Origin: Bacteroidota bacterium
GTDB taxonomy: Bacteria > Bacteroidota > Bacteroidia > Bacteroidales > UBA1715
NCBI GenBank assembly: GCA_029266015.1
Contig: JAJUFK010000030.1
Coordinates: 1-14,369, forward strand
Reading direction: 5' to 3'
DNA length: 14,369 nucleotides
The position numbers were made by a program, and so were the translations under genes. Below, one piece after another: positions 6,902 through 13,538 of the stretch. The first letter of the stretch is position 1, and each line of letters starts with the position of its first letter. The notes under the pieces were generated by a model. It made no database searches. It saw only the letters and a program-made list of their open reading frames with translations, and was not told the DNA's origin.

Positions 6902-7768
6902 TTATTTTTTTGTTTTTACTTGCATATTTGGTTTATCAAGCACATTACGTATTTTATTTGCTTCTTTAATCATTTCATAGAGTTTGGTATCGTTATTTTC
7001 TTGTATAACTTCTTTAAAATGTTGTAATATATCAATGTATTTGTCGATAGACGCAGTTAAATATTTCGCATTTTGTTTAAAAATTGGAGTCCACATATCG
7101 GTACTACTTTTTGCTATACGTACTGTAGAACCAAATCCACTGCCTGCCATTTCAAATATAGTTTTTTCGTCTTTTTCAATTTCTTGCACTGTAAGACTCA
7201 ATGCATACGCTATGACGTGTGTAAGATGCGAAACGTAAGCAATATGTTTGTCATGTTCTTCGGCATTCATGTATAATATACTCATACCAAGAATTTTGTA
7301 GAGTAATTCTGCTTGTTGTAATGCAAAGTCTGCACTTAATTCTTTTTCGCAAATGATTGTTTTTTTTCCTTTAAATAAATCGGCAAAAGCAGCTTCAGGA
7401 CCTGAGTTTTCGGTACCTGCCATTGGGTGCGATGCTACATACTGTGAACGTCGAGCATGAGAACGAACATTGTTGCAAATTCCTACTTTGGTAGAGCCCA
7501 TATCTATTACTACAGTATTATCTTGAATGTTGTCAAGTATGTACGGCAATAATTTTCGTGCGGCATCTACCGGAATTGCAAGTATTATGAGTTGAGCTTT
7601 GTGTAATGCATTGTCAAGATCACTAATCTCGTCAATGATTCCTAATTCTAATGCTTTGTTTGCATGGTCGGTATTAGAATCTACACCTATTATATGAGTG
7701 TTGAAACCTCTTATTGCTAATGCAACAGAGCCTCCTATAAGTCCTACACCTATTATTACAATATTCAT
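6902..7768 (-). CDS. tyrA: Prephenate dehydrogenase
   Basis: Oxidatively decarboxylates prephenate to 4-hydroxyphenylpyruvate, the tyrosine branch. 288 residues: Rossmann motif IGVGLIGGS (6-14), an aspartate D30 at the end of the second strand (GVDSN), which suggests NAD rather than NADP, DMGSTK (89-94), the active-site SHPMAGTE (113-120), and HDKHIAYVSHLTH (172-184) in the dimerising helical half. There is no fused chorismate mutase or ACT domain. The ATG at 7768 is 5 bp after the pheA stop and the gene is followed at 13 bp by the DAHP synthase/mutase fusion, so all three are clearly one operon. Confidence 0.95.
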   Translation of the reverse strand: MNIVIIGVGLIGGSVALAIRGFNTHIIGVDSNTDHANKALELGIIDEISDLDNALHKAQLIILAIPVDAARKLLPYILDNIQDNTVVIDMGSTKVGICNNVRSHARRSQYVASHPMAGTENSGPEAAFADLFKGKKTIICEKELSADFALQQAELLYKILGMSILYMNAEEHDKHIAYVSHLTHVIAYALSLTVQEIEKDEKTIFEMAGSGFGSTVRIAKSSTDMWTPIFKQNAKYLTASIDKYIDILQHFKEVIQENNDTKLYEMIKEANKIRNVLDKPNMQVKTKK

Positions 7769-7773
7769 ACGGT

Positions 7774-8616
7774 TTATATTTGTATCATTTCATGATTAAA
7801 TTTTTCATCGCGAACATATTCGCCAAGTACCGATAAATTCGATACAATTTTAAGAGCTTTATTGAGAGCTATGTCATATCTGGCTCTGTCTTTCCATTCT
7901 AAATCTATATAAAAAGAATATTGATACGGACGGCCTAAAATTGGTAATGATTGAATTTTTGTAAGGTTTATTTCTTCATTTTTGAAAACTGTAAGAACAT
8001 CAACTAATGAACCCGGTTGATGCCCTAATTCAAAACATAAGCTGGCTTTATTATTTTCAGGCACATCATGTGAATTGCGTTGAATTATCAAAAAACGGGT
8101 ATAGTTCATTTTGTGTGTTTCTATTTCACTTGCCAAAATTTGTAATCCGTATAATTCTGCAGCATATTTACTTGCAATTGCTCCTGAATTATGTAATTGT
8201 TCGGTTGCAATTTTTTTGGCACTCGAAGCTGTATCGCTCCATTCTATGAGTTTTATATGCGGATAATTTGATAAAAACTCCATAGACTGTTGTATTGCAA
8301 TAGGATGCGAGTAAATTTCACGAATAGTTTCAATAGTGGTTCCCGGCAATGCCATAAGGTTTTGAGTTATATGTAAACTTAGTTCGCCTATTATTTTAAC
8401 TTTAGATTCTTTAAGTAAATTGTAATTGCTCAACAAACTTCCCGCTATAGTATTTTCTATTGCAACAACGCCATAATCTACCGAACCGTTTGAAACTAAT
8501 TCAAATATTTGTTTGAATTTTTCGCAGTTTACAGTTTCTATATTGTTGCCAAAATATTGTTTTGCTGCTATTTCGTGAAAAGCACCTTGAATTCCTTGTA
8601 TTGCTATTCGTTTCAT
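7774..8616 (-). CDS. pheA: Prephenate dehydratase with regulatory ACT domain
   Basis: Turns prephenate into phenylpyruvate, the phenylalanine branch. From the ATG at 8616 it has 280 residues: a dehydratase domain (1 to about 178) with GIQGAFHE (8-15), VAIENTIAGS (51-60), SHPIAIQQ (103-110), DTASSAK (128-134) and the catalytic T173-R174-F175 in NYTRFL; then an ACT domain (about 190-280) with HQPGSLVDVL and NLTKIQSLP. The usual ESRP of the phenylalanine-binding motif is QSLP here, a variant I recall from other Bacteroidota; feedback inhibition by phenylalanine is therefore likely but not shown. A longer reading from a GTG at 8694 would translate the terminator hairpin and its U-run and has no family counterpart, so the ATG is preferred. 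First gene of the aromatic operon. Confidence 0.95.
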   Translation of the reverse strand: MKRIAIQGIQGAFHEIAAKQYFGNNIETVNCEKFKQIFELVSNGSVDYGVVAIENTIAGSLLSNYNLLKESKVKIIGELSLHITQNLMALPGTTIETIREIYSHPIAIQQSMEFLSNYPHIKLIEWSDTASSAKKIATEQLHNSGAIASKYAAELYGLQILASEIETHKMNYTRFLIIQRNSHDVPENNKASLCFELGHQPGSLVDVLTVFKNEEINLTKIQSLPILGRPYQYSFYIDLEWKDRARYDIALNKALKIVSNLSVLGEYVRDEKFNHEMIQI

Positions 8617-8716
8617 ATTTATGTTATTAAAAAAAAAGCCCCGAAATTTTCGAGGCTTAGATATTGTATTATGCTGTTTTATAATCACATACACTAAACC
8701 TCGCTTACGCTTTTAA
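8617..8716 (-). promoter_or_regulatory. pheA leader with attenuator-like alternative RNA pairing
   Basis: In the roughly 100-nt leader the segment CGAGGTTT (minus strand, 8703 to 8696) can pair over 8 positions, with one U-G wobble, with AAGCCTCG (8658 to 8651), which is the 5' arm of the terminator hairpin. The two pairings exclude each other, as expected for antiterminator and terminator. No ATG-started leader peptide rich in Phe or Tyr is seen before the hairpin, so the signal sensed is unknown. Confidence 0.5.
8629..8658 (-). terminator. Intrinsic terminator in the pheA leader
   Basis: On the minus strand an 8-bp stem (AAGCCTCG, 8658-8651, with CGGGGCTT, 8643-8636) encloses a 7-base loop and runs straight into nine T's (8637-8629). 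One pair is U-G in the minus-strand RNA but would be a C-A mismatch in + strand RNA, which supports minus-strand function. It ends 12 nt before the pheA ATG, with no room for a promoter after it, so transcripts reaching pheA must read through it. It could also stop transcripts from the upstream outer-membrane protein gene. Confidence 0.75.
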
Positions 8717-8721
8717 AAAAG

Positions 8722-8729
8722 CAAAAGTA
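8722..8729 (-). promoter_or_regulatory. Candidate -7 element for the aromatic operon
   Basis: The minus strand reads TACTTTTG, matching TAnnTTTG, 105 bases before the pheA ATG. At the -33 distance there is only TTTTTTC, a partial match. It would start the RNA near 8715, placing both the antiterminator and terminator arms in the transcript. Confidence 0.4.
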
Positions 8730-8783
8730 GTAAAAAGTATATGTGAAAAAATATCTATACATGTTTTTTTATAATTATCTCTA

Positions 8784-9515
8784 TTAGAATGACATTCCTA
8801 CATATACAAAAAATCTTTCATTTGTAGGATTAAGTGTTACTGCACCTGTTACAGGTATTTTAAACGAATCGGTAACTTTTATTGTTTTTTCTTTTGAAAT
8901 GGTAAGATTACAGAAAGAAAATTCCCCGCCATTTTTATATACCGGATTCATAGTATATTGACCATCACCAGCACCAATTGCAAAATCAAATAAATCAAAA
9001 TCGTATGAGACTTGACAATAAAAGTCAGTTACTCGTTCTTCCATAAACATAAGTGCTCCATAAAATGTTAAATTATTATCATACACATATTCAAAAAATG
9101 GTTCAATAGAGTGTGTACGTGCCATATTGTTGAAACTTACACCTAAATAATTTCCACCAAAATAATAATCATTTAATCCTAATGTAAGTCCAAAAGGGAA
9201 TGTGTATGAACTATATAAATCAGCTTCAAATGCTTCAGGATTTTCTCCTGCATCATGTCCGTTGTTTGTATTTACGTTACCCCATGCACCTAATGTAAAA
9301 CCACCCGATGTTAATTCTACTTTTGGTTGAAATGCAGGTCCGTATCCGAATTTTAATCCACGCCAAATATAACTGCTGTATATATCTAAACCTACATCTA
9401 ATTTAGTTTCACAAGAATTTCCTTCGTTTGCGGGAGCTTCTGTTTCTTGAGCAAATACACTTGTCATACTTACTGAAAGTAATGCTATTGCTATACAATG
9501 TACAAATTTTTTCAT
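8784..9515 (-). CDS. Outer-membrane beta-barrel protein, Gcw_chp-like
   Basis: 243 residues with a clear signal peptide (positive MKK, hydrophobic core, likely cut after VFA at residue 22). The mature part alternates polar and non-polar residues in barrel-like strands and begins LDVGLDIYSSYIWRGLKFGYGPAFQPKVEL, here quoted as two parts: LDVGLDIYSSYIWRGL and KFGYGPAFQPKVEL. The SSYIWRG start, the LGAWGN strand and the EADLYSSYTF segment resemble the Gcw_chp family of uncharacterised outer-membrane proteins. The final VYVGMSF ends in phenylalanine, as expected for a barrel assembled by BamA. No catalytic residues are visible; role unknown, possibly a channel. It stands alone between the methyltransferase and the aromatic operon with a good promoter of its own, and ends 167 bp before pheA. 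Confidence 0.82.
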   Translation of the reverse strand: MKKFVHCIAIALLSVSMTSVFAQETEAPANEGNSCETKLDVGLDIYSSYIWRGLKFGYGPAFQPKVELTSGGFTLGAWGNVNTNNGHDAGENPEAFEADLYSSYTFPFGLTLGLNDYYFGGNYLGVSFNNMARTHSIEPFFEYVYDNNLTFYGALMFMEERVTDFYCQVSYDFDLFDFAIGAGDGQYTMNPVYKNGGEFSFCNLTISKEKTIKVTDSFKIPVTGAVTLNPTNERFFVYVGMSF

Positions 9516-9543
9516 AAGCTATATGTTTTAAATTAAACTCACA

Positions 9544-9573
9544 CAAATATAGAGCATTATTTTAGTTTTCAAA
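9544..9573 (-). promoter_or_regulatory. Bacteroidota-type promoter of the outer-membrane protein gene
   Basis: The minus strand has TTTG (9573-9570) and TATATTTG (9551-9544) separated by 18 bases, a good fit to the -33 TTTG and -7 TAnnTTTG pair. The -7 element is 28 bases before the ATG at 9515. This is the best promoter match in the window. Confidence 0.6.
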
Positions 9574-9632
9574 ATTTTTTTATGATGTATTGCAGTTTTT
9601 TTGAGTTTTAACGAGATCTATTTGGGTATTGA

Positions 9633-10349
9633 TTATATTCTTGTAAGTCTTGCTAAAAAATCATAATGGTCACCAACAGCAACTAATGTACAGTTCCAAC
9701 CTGCTTTGTGCGCTTTGCTTGCGAGTGTATCAAAGTCTACATATACCCAATTAAATGGTTTTGAAGTATAATTTTCAAATTCTACAGTATATTCTAATTC
9801 TCCGTAATAACCACATAGGGGAATTGCAAATGAACCATCTTCTTCTTCAAACAAATATCGCAAATCAGAAGAATCTACCAATACTTGCCCGTTTGGTTCA
9901 AGTATACGTTCCAGCGATTCAAAAAAGCGAGGAAATCCTTCTAGTGTGCCTACTATTCCTATTCCATTCATTAAAAACAGTATAGTGTTATATGTTTTAT
10001 ACGAATGTGTATAGAAATCTTCACACAGTACTTTTGTTATACCTCGTTTTTGCATAACATTGCAGGCTAATGGTGATATGTCGAGTGCTGTAACTTGAAA
10101 ACCACGTTTTTGTAATTCCACGCTATGACTACCTGTGCCGGCACCAACGTCTAAAATTTTACCATAACATTCTTCAATGGCACGTTGTTCTAATGCCGGC
10201 ATACTATTAAAATTTCTAAAAAAATGAGCAACTGCAACATCGTCGGGTTCAAAGTGTGGTGACAATAAGGTAAAAAATGCATGTTCGTTACCTTCAAAGT
10301 AACTTGTATAGGCTAATCCAAGAGTATCGGTATGGAGTATTTTATTCAT
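9633..10349 (-). CDS. Class I SAM-dependent methyltransferase
   Basis: From the ATG at 10349 the protein has 238 residues. The SAM-binding fold is plain: motif I ILDVGAGTGSHS (65-76), the acidic residue ending strand 2, D90 in VTALDIS, a motif II/III region CEDF and NTILFLMNGIGIVG, and a post-motif segment LEPNGQVLVDSSD. The N-terminal 60 residues are a helical cap and the C-terminal part may bind the substrate. The substrate is not predictable. The ATG overlaps the end of the pseudouridine synthase gene by 8 bases (ATGAATAA), so translation is probably coupled; a longer start at 10388 would overlap by 47 bases and is less likely. The pairing hints at an RNA or translation-related target, but only by association. 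Confidence 0.85.
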   Translation of the reverse strand: MNKILHTDTLGLAYTSYFEGNEHAFFTLLSPHFEPDDVAVAHFFRNFNSMPALEQRAIEECYGKILDVGAGTGSHSVELQKRGFQVTALDISPLACNVMQKRGITKVLCEDFYTHSYKTYNTILFLMNGIGIVGTLEGFPRFFESLERILEPNGQVLVDSSDLRYLFEEEDGSFAIPLCGYYGELEYTVEFENYTSKPFNWVYVDFDTLASKAHKAGWNCTLVAVGDHYDFLARLTRI

Positions 10350-11373
10350 CGTTGTCGCGTTTTGAAATATAGATGTGCCATTTTTCAATTAATTGTTCCA
10401 TATCTGATGGTATAGGAGAATCAAATTGCAAAAATTGTTTGGTAAAGGGGTGGATAAATCCTAAAGTTTTTGCATGAAGCGCCTGTCGAGGACAAATAGC
10501 AAAACAATTAGTCACAAATTGTTTGTATTTAGCATATGTTGTTCCACGTAATATGTGATTCCCTCCGTAAGTTTCGTCATTAAACAACGGGTGACCTATT
10601 GATTTAAAATGTGCTCTTATTTGATGTGTTCTGCCTGTTTCTAGTTTACATTCTACTACCGATACATATCCTAGTTCTTGTAATACTGTATAATGCGTTA
10701 CAGACCATTTGCCATGTGTTTCGTCAGGAAACATAGTCATTACTTTTCGGTCTTTTAACCCTCGACCTATATAGCCCGAAATGGTTCCTTTTCGTTCTTT
10801 GGGAATACCCCAAACTACTGCTATATATGTACGTTCACTGGTTTTTTCAAAAAATTGTTTTGCCAGCGCTGTTTTTGCTTGTTCATGTTTAGCTACTACC
10901 AAAAGTCCCGATGTGTCTTTGTCAATTCGGTGAACCAATCCCGGGCGTGGGTCGTTCGATTCAAATTGTATATTATCGCGTAAATGCCAGGCCAAAGCAT
11001 TAACCATAGTACCTGTGTAATTTCCGTATCCGGGATGCACAACCATTCCCGGAGGTTTGTGTATTACTATTAGATGTTCGTCTTCGTAGTATATATTAAG
11101 CGGAATTTGTTCCGGAATTATTTCTAATTCATGTTTTGGATAATCAAGTTCTATAGTAATAACATCACCCGGTTTTATTTTGTAATTTGATTTTATATTG
11201 GTGCCGTTTGCAAATAAAAATCCATTGTCTGCTGCTTGTTGAATTTTTGTACGCGAATAAGTATCTATTTTGTCCGATAAGAATTTATCGACACGAATCA
11301 TTGATTGACCTTGATCAATAACAAATTTGAAGTGTTCAAATAATCCTCGTTCGTTTTCTAATAGTTCGTCCAT
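10342..11373 (-). CDS. RluD-family 23S rRNA pseudouridine synthase
   Basis: 343 residues. An N-terminal S4 RNA-binding domain (about 25-75, IRVDKFLSDKIDTYSRTKIQ) is followed by the RluA/RluD catalytic domain: EDEHLIVIHKPPGMVVHPG (97-115), the catalytic aspartate D151 in GLVHRIDKDTSGLLVVAK (145-162), RTYIAVVWG, and LETGRTHQIRAHF with GHPLFND later on. These enzymes isomerise uridines in helix 69 or nearby parts of 23S rRNA; S4 plus this domain fits RluD best, but RluC-like specificity is not excluded. It starts 12 bp after dxr and overlaps the methyltransferase by 8 bp. The 343-residue length is a little above the E. coli 326. Confidence 0.93.
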   Translation of the reverse strand: MDELLENERGLFEHFKFVIDQGQSMIRVDKFLSDKIDTYSRTKIQQAADNGFLFANGTNIKSNYKIKPGDVITIELDYPKHELEIIPEQIPLNIYYEDEHLIVIHKPPGMVVHPGYGNYTGTMVNALAWHLRDNIQFESNDPRPGLVHRIDKDTSGLLVVAKHEQAKTALAKQFFEKTSERTYIAVVWGIPKERKGTISGYIGRGLKDRKVMTMFPDETHGKWSVTHYTVLQELGYVSVVECKLETGRTHQIRAHFKSIGHPLFNDETYGGNHILRGTTYAKYKQFVTNCFAICPRQALHAKTLGFIHPFTKQFLQFDSPIPSDMEQLIEKWHIYISKRDNDE

Positions 11374-11385
11374 TGTAATTAGCGG

Positions 11386-12537
11386 TTACAACAATGATTG
11401 TGCATATGCTATAGATTCATTGTGTGTATGTATATAATCATCAAGCGAAGGCTGTGCTATATATGAAATATGTTGCATAGTTTTTTCAATTAAACCCGAC
11501 ATACTCAAAAAACTTATTTTGTCATGCAAAAATGCCTGAACAGCAACTTCATTTGCGGCATTCATTATGCAGGGCATGTTACCCGATTTTGCAATAGCTT
11601 CATATGCAATATGTAAATTTCGGAAGTTTTCAATTACCGGTTTTTCAAAAGTTAATTGTGGATAATCCCAAAAACTAAAGCGTGGAAATGTAGATGGAAC
11701 TCTTTGTGGATACGACAGAGCATACTGTATAGGTAATTTCATATCAGGCAATCCCATTTGAGCTTTTATAGAACCATCAAAAAATTGTACTGCCGAATGT
11801 ATAATAGATTGTGGATGAACTATAATTTCAATTTGTTTAGCATCTAAACCAAATAACCATTTTGCTTCAATCATTTCTAAGCCTTTATTCATGAGCGATG
11901 CCGAATCAATGGTAACTTTGGCACCCATATCCCAATTCGGATGTTTTAATGCTTGTTGTTTTGTAACACTTTGTAATTGAATTTGTGTATAGCCTCTAAA
12001 AGGTCCTCCTGATGCTGTTAAAAAAAGTTTTTCAATGCTGTTGCCATATTCAAATTCGCCTGCCATACATTGAAAAATAGCAGAATGTTCAGAATCTACA
12101 GGTAGTATAGCGGCATTGTGTTGGTGCGACAGTTTATTTACTAATTGTCCGGCAACTACCAATACTTCTTTGTTTGCCAGTGCTACGGGTTTTCCGTGCT
12201 TTAAAGCATTTATAATTGGTATAAGTCCCGAATATCCTACTAATGCACCTAATACAATGTCTATTGAATCCATTTCAACCACTTGTGCAAGAGCTTCTTC
12301 GCCGGCAAATACTTTTATCATGTATTTGTCTAACGATTGTTGAACATACAAATATTTTTCTTTGTTTGATATAATTACGGTATTTGGTTGAAATTGAATA
12401 GCTTGTTCAATAAGTAAATCAGCATTATTATGTGCGGTAAGTACTTCAACCGTAAAATGTTGAGGATTTTGTGAAATAACTTCTAAAGCTTGTGTTCCTA
12501 TTGAACCTGTAGAACCTAAAATTGCAACACGTTTCAT
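11386..12537 (-). CDS. dxr: 1-deoxy-D-xylulose 5-phosphate reductoisomerase
   Basis: Second step of the MEP isoprenoid pathway: DXP to 2-C-methyl-D-erythritol 4-phosphate with NADPH. 383 residues: NADPH motif LGSTGSIGTQAL (7-18), ALANKEVLVVAGQL (119-132), metal ligands D148 and E150 in VDSEHSAIFQC, TASGGPFRGY (174-183), and HPNWDMGAKVTIDSASLMNK (199-218) followed by GLEMIEA, which carries a further metal-ligand glutamate (E221 or E224 region) and active-site residues. The length is normal and all key residues are present, so it should be active. The ATG at 12537 lies 27 bp after the M23 peptidase gene. The organism thus uses the MEP route. Confidence 0.96.
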   Translation of the reverse strand: MKRVAILGSTGSIGTQALEVISQNPQHFTVEVLTAHNNADLLIEQAIQFQPNTVIISNKEKYLYVQQSLDKYMIKVFAGEEALAQVVEMDSIDIVLGALVGYSGLIPIINALKHGKPVALANKEVLVVAGQLVNKLSHQHNAAILPVDSEHSAIFQCMAGEFEYGNSIEKLFLTASGGPFRGYTQIQLQSVTKQQALKHPNWDMGAKVTIDSASLMNKGLEMIEAKWLFGLDAKQIEIIVHPQSIIHSAVQFFDGSIKAQMGLPDMKLPIQYALSYPQRVPSTFPRFSFWDYPQLTFEKPVIENFRNLHIAYEAIAKSGNMPCIMNAANEVAVQAFLHDKISFLSMSGLIEKTMQHISYIAQPSLDDYIHTHNESIAYAQSLL

Positions 12538-12564
12538 GTATTGAATACGAATTTGTAAAATTAT

Positions 12565-13455
12565 TTAAAAAACAATATAATCTTCGGCATTTACCGGTTT
12601 GCCTTCATGCCAAAGTTCAAAATGAAGATGAGGACCTGTAGTAAGTTCTCCTGTATTTCCTATTATTGCAATTCCTTCTCCTGCTTCTACTTTATCACCG
12701 ATTTGTTTCAGCAGTTTTGAATTGTGTTTATATACCGAAATAAAATTGTTACTGTGTTGAATTATACATGTATATTCGGTTTCTATAGTCCATGAATTAA
12801 ATACAATAATTCCCGGTAGTACAGAATGAATTACACTATTTTTGGGCGCTACAATATCGGTAGCAAAATGTTTTTGTTCGGCCGAATATTTATTTGAAAC
12901 CGTACCGCGAACGGGTGCGTGAAAATAGATATTTACATATTTAGGATTGGTTATTGTTCCCGGTTTAAAATTTACGTTTAATGCTTCAAATTCTTGAATT
13001 TCTAAACGTAAAAGAGAATCTTCAACCGAACGTGAAAATGATATTGATGAAAAATTATCGGCTGAATCAGGAATTTCGTTCATATATTGAGGAGGTTCAT
13101 CTCCGTTTATTACCATATGTAGAATTTGTAATTTTTGGTCATATAGTTTTAATTGATGTTCTAATGAATCAACTTTTATAGTGTTTTGAATAATTTTTTC
13201 TCGTTCTTCTAATTTTGGATAATCAGGTATAACATATTCTTTGAGAGGGGTATATGCTATAAGGATATAGACTAACGAAACCATAAATATAGAAACAAAA
13301 CCAAATAATAAGAAAAGATTAATTTTTGTTAAACGAAATGAATAAATTTCTGCAAATGATTCATCATTAAAAATAATAAGGCGATACTTATTTTTAAGTT
13401 TTTCAATTCTTTTCCCTCGTGTTCTTGGTTTTCTACCGGTTTGAATTTTCGCCAT
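12565..13455 (-). CDS. Membrane-anchored M23 (LytM) peptidoglycan endopeptidase
   Basis: 296 residues. A basic cytoplasmic tail (1-25) and a short conserved-looking region (RLIIFNDESFAEIYSFRLTK) precede one transmembrane helix (about 45-67). A linker with coiled-coil character (about 81-115, 143-160) leads to the C-terminal LytM domain (about 175-296). All zinc-site residues of active M23 enzymes are there: H196 and D200 in KHFATD, H244 in YKHNS, and H276/H278 in GPHLHFELW. It probably cuts peptide cross-links of murein in the periplasm, tethered to the inner membrane by its N-terminus. It heads the cluster with dxr and the rRNA pseudouridine synthase, with a -7-like element just upstream. 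The start at 13455 gives the expected tail before the helix. Confidence 0.92.
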   Translation of the reverse strand: MAKIQTGRKPRTRGKRIEKLKNKYRLIIFNDESFAEIYSFRLTKINLFLLFGFVSIFMVSLVYILIAYTPLKEYVIPDYPKLEEREKIIQNTIKVDSLEHQLKLYDQKLQILHMVINGDEPPQYMNEIPDSADNFSSISFSRSVEDSLLRLEIQEFEALNVNFKPGTITNPKYVNIYFHAPVRGTVSNKYSAEQKHFATDIVAPKNSVIHSVLPGIIVFNSWTIETEYTCIIQHSNNFISVYKHNSKLLKQIGDKVEAGEGIAIIGNTGELTTGPHLHFELWHEGKPVNAEDYIVF

Positions 13456-13470
13456 ACAGAAAGTTTTTTA

Positions 13471-13478
13471 CAAAGATA
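13471..13478 (-). promoter_or_regulatory. Candidate -7 element for the M23-dxr-rluD cluster
   Basis: The minus strand reads TATCTTTG, matching TAnnTTTG, 15 bases before the M23 start. No -33 TTG sits at the proper distance. A dyad CGTAT...ATACG (13479-13483 and 13499-13503) lies directly upstream and could be an operator or chance. Confidence 0.4.
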
Positions 13479-13514
13479 CGTATTTTGAATAATATTGTAT
13501 ACGTTAGTGTATGA

Positions 13515-13532
13515 AACTACAAAATAGTAGTT
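13515..13532 (-). terminator. Weak hairpin after the histidine kinase gene
   Basis: AACTAC and GTAGTT pair (6 bp, 6-base loop), starting 6 bases after the kinase stop on the minus strand. There is no U-run, so termination would be inefficient. Confidence 0.25.
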
Positions 13533-13538
13533 GAAAAA

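Noticed and set aside
8629..8658. Simple 3' terminator of the outer-membrane protein gene only
   Set aside because: It may do this too, but it is about 125 bases past that stop and directly before pheA with no promoter after it, so pheA transcription must pass through it.
8617..8694. In-frame N-terminal extension of pheA from a GTG, containing an RGFFFNN run that looks like a Phe-rich attenuator peptide
   Set aside because: The three Phe codons are simply the terminator's U-run read as TTT codons, and they lie after the hairpin rather than before it. The extension has no family counterpart, and the ATG at 8616 starts the conserved domain.
10350..10388. Thirteen-residue upstream extension of the methyltransferase
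   Set aside because: It would overlap the upstream gene by 47 bases; the ATG at 10349 gives a typical 8-base stop-start overlap.
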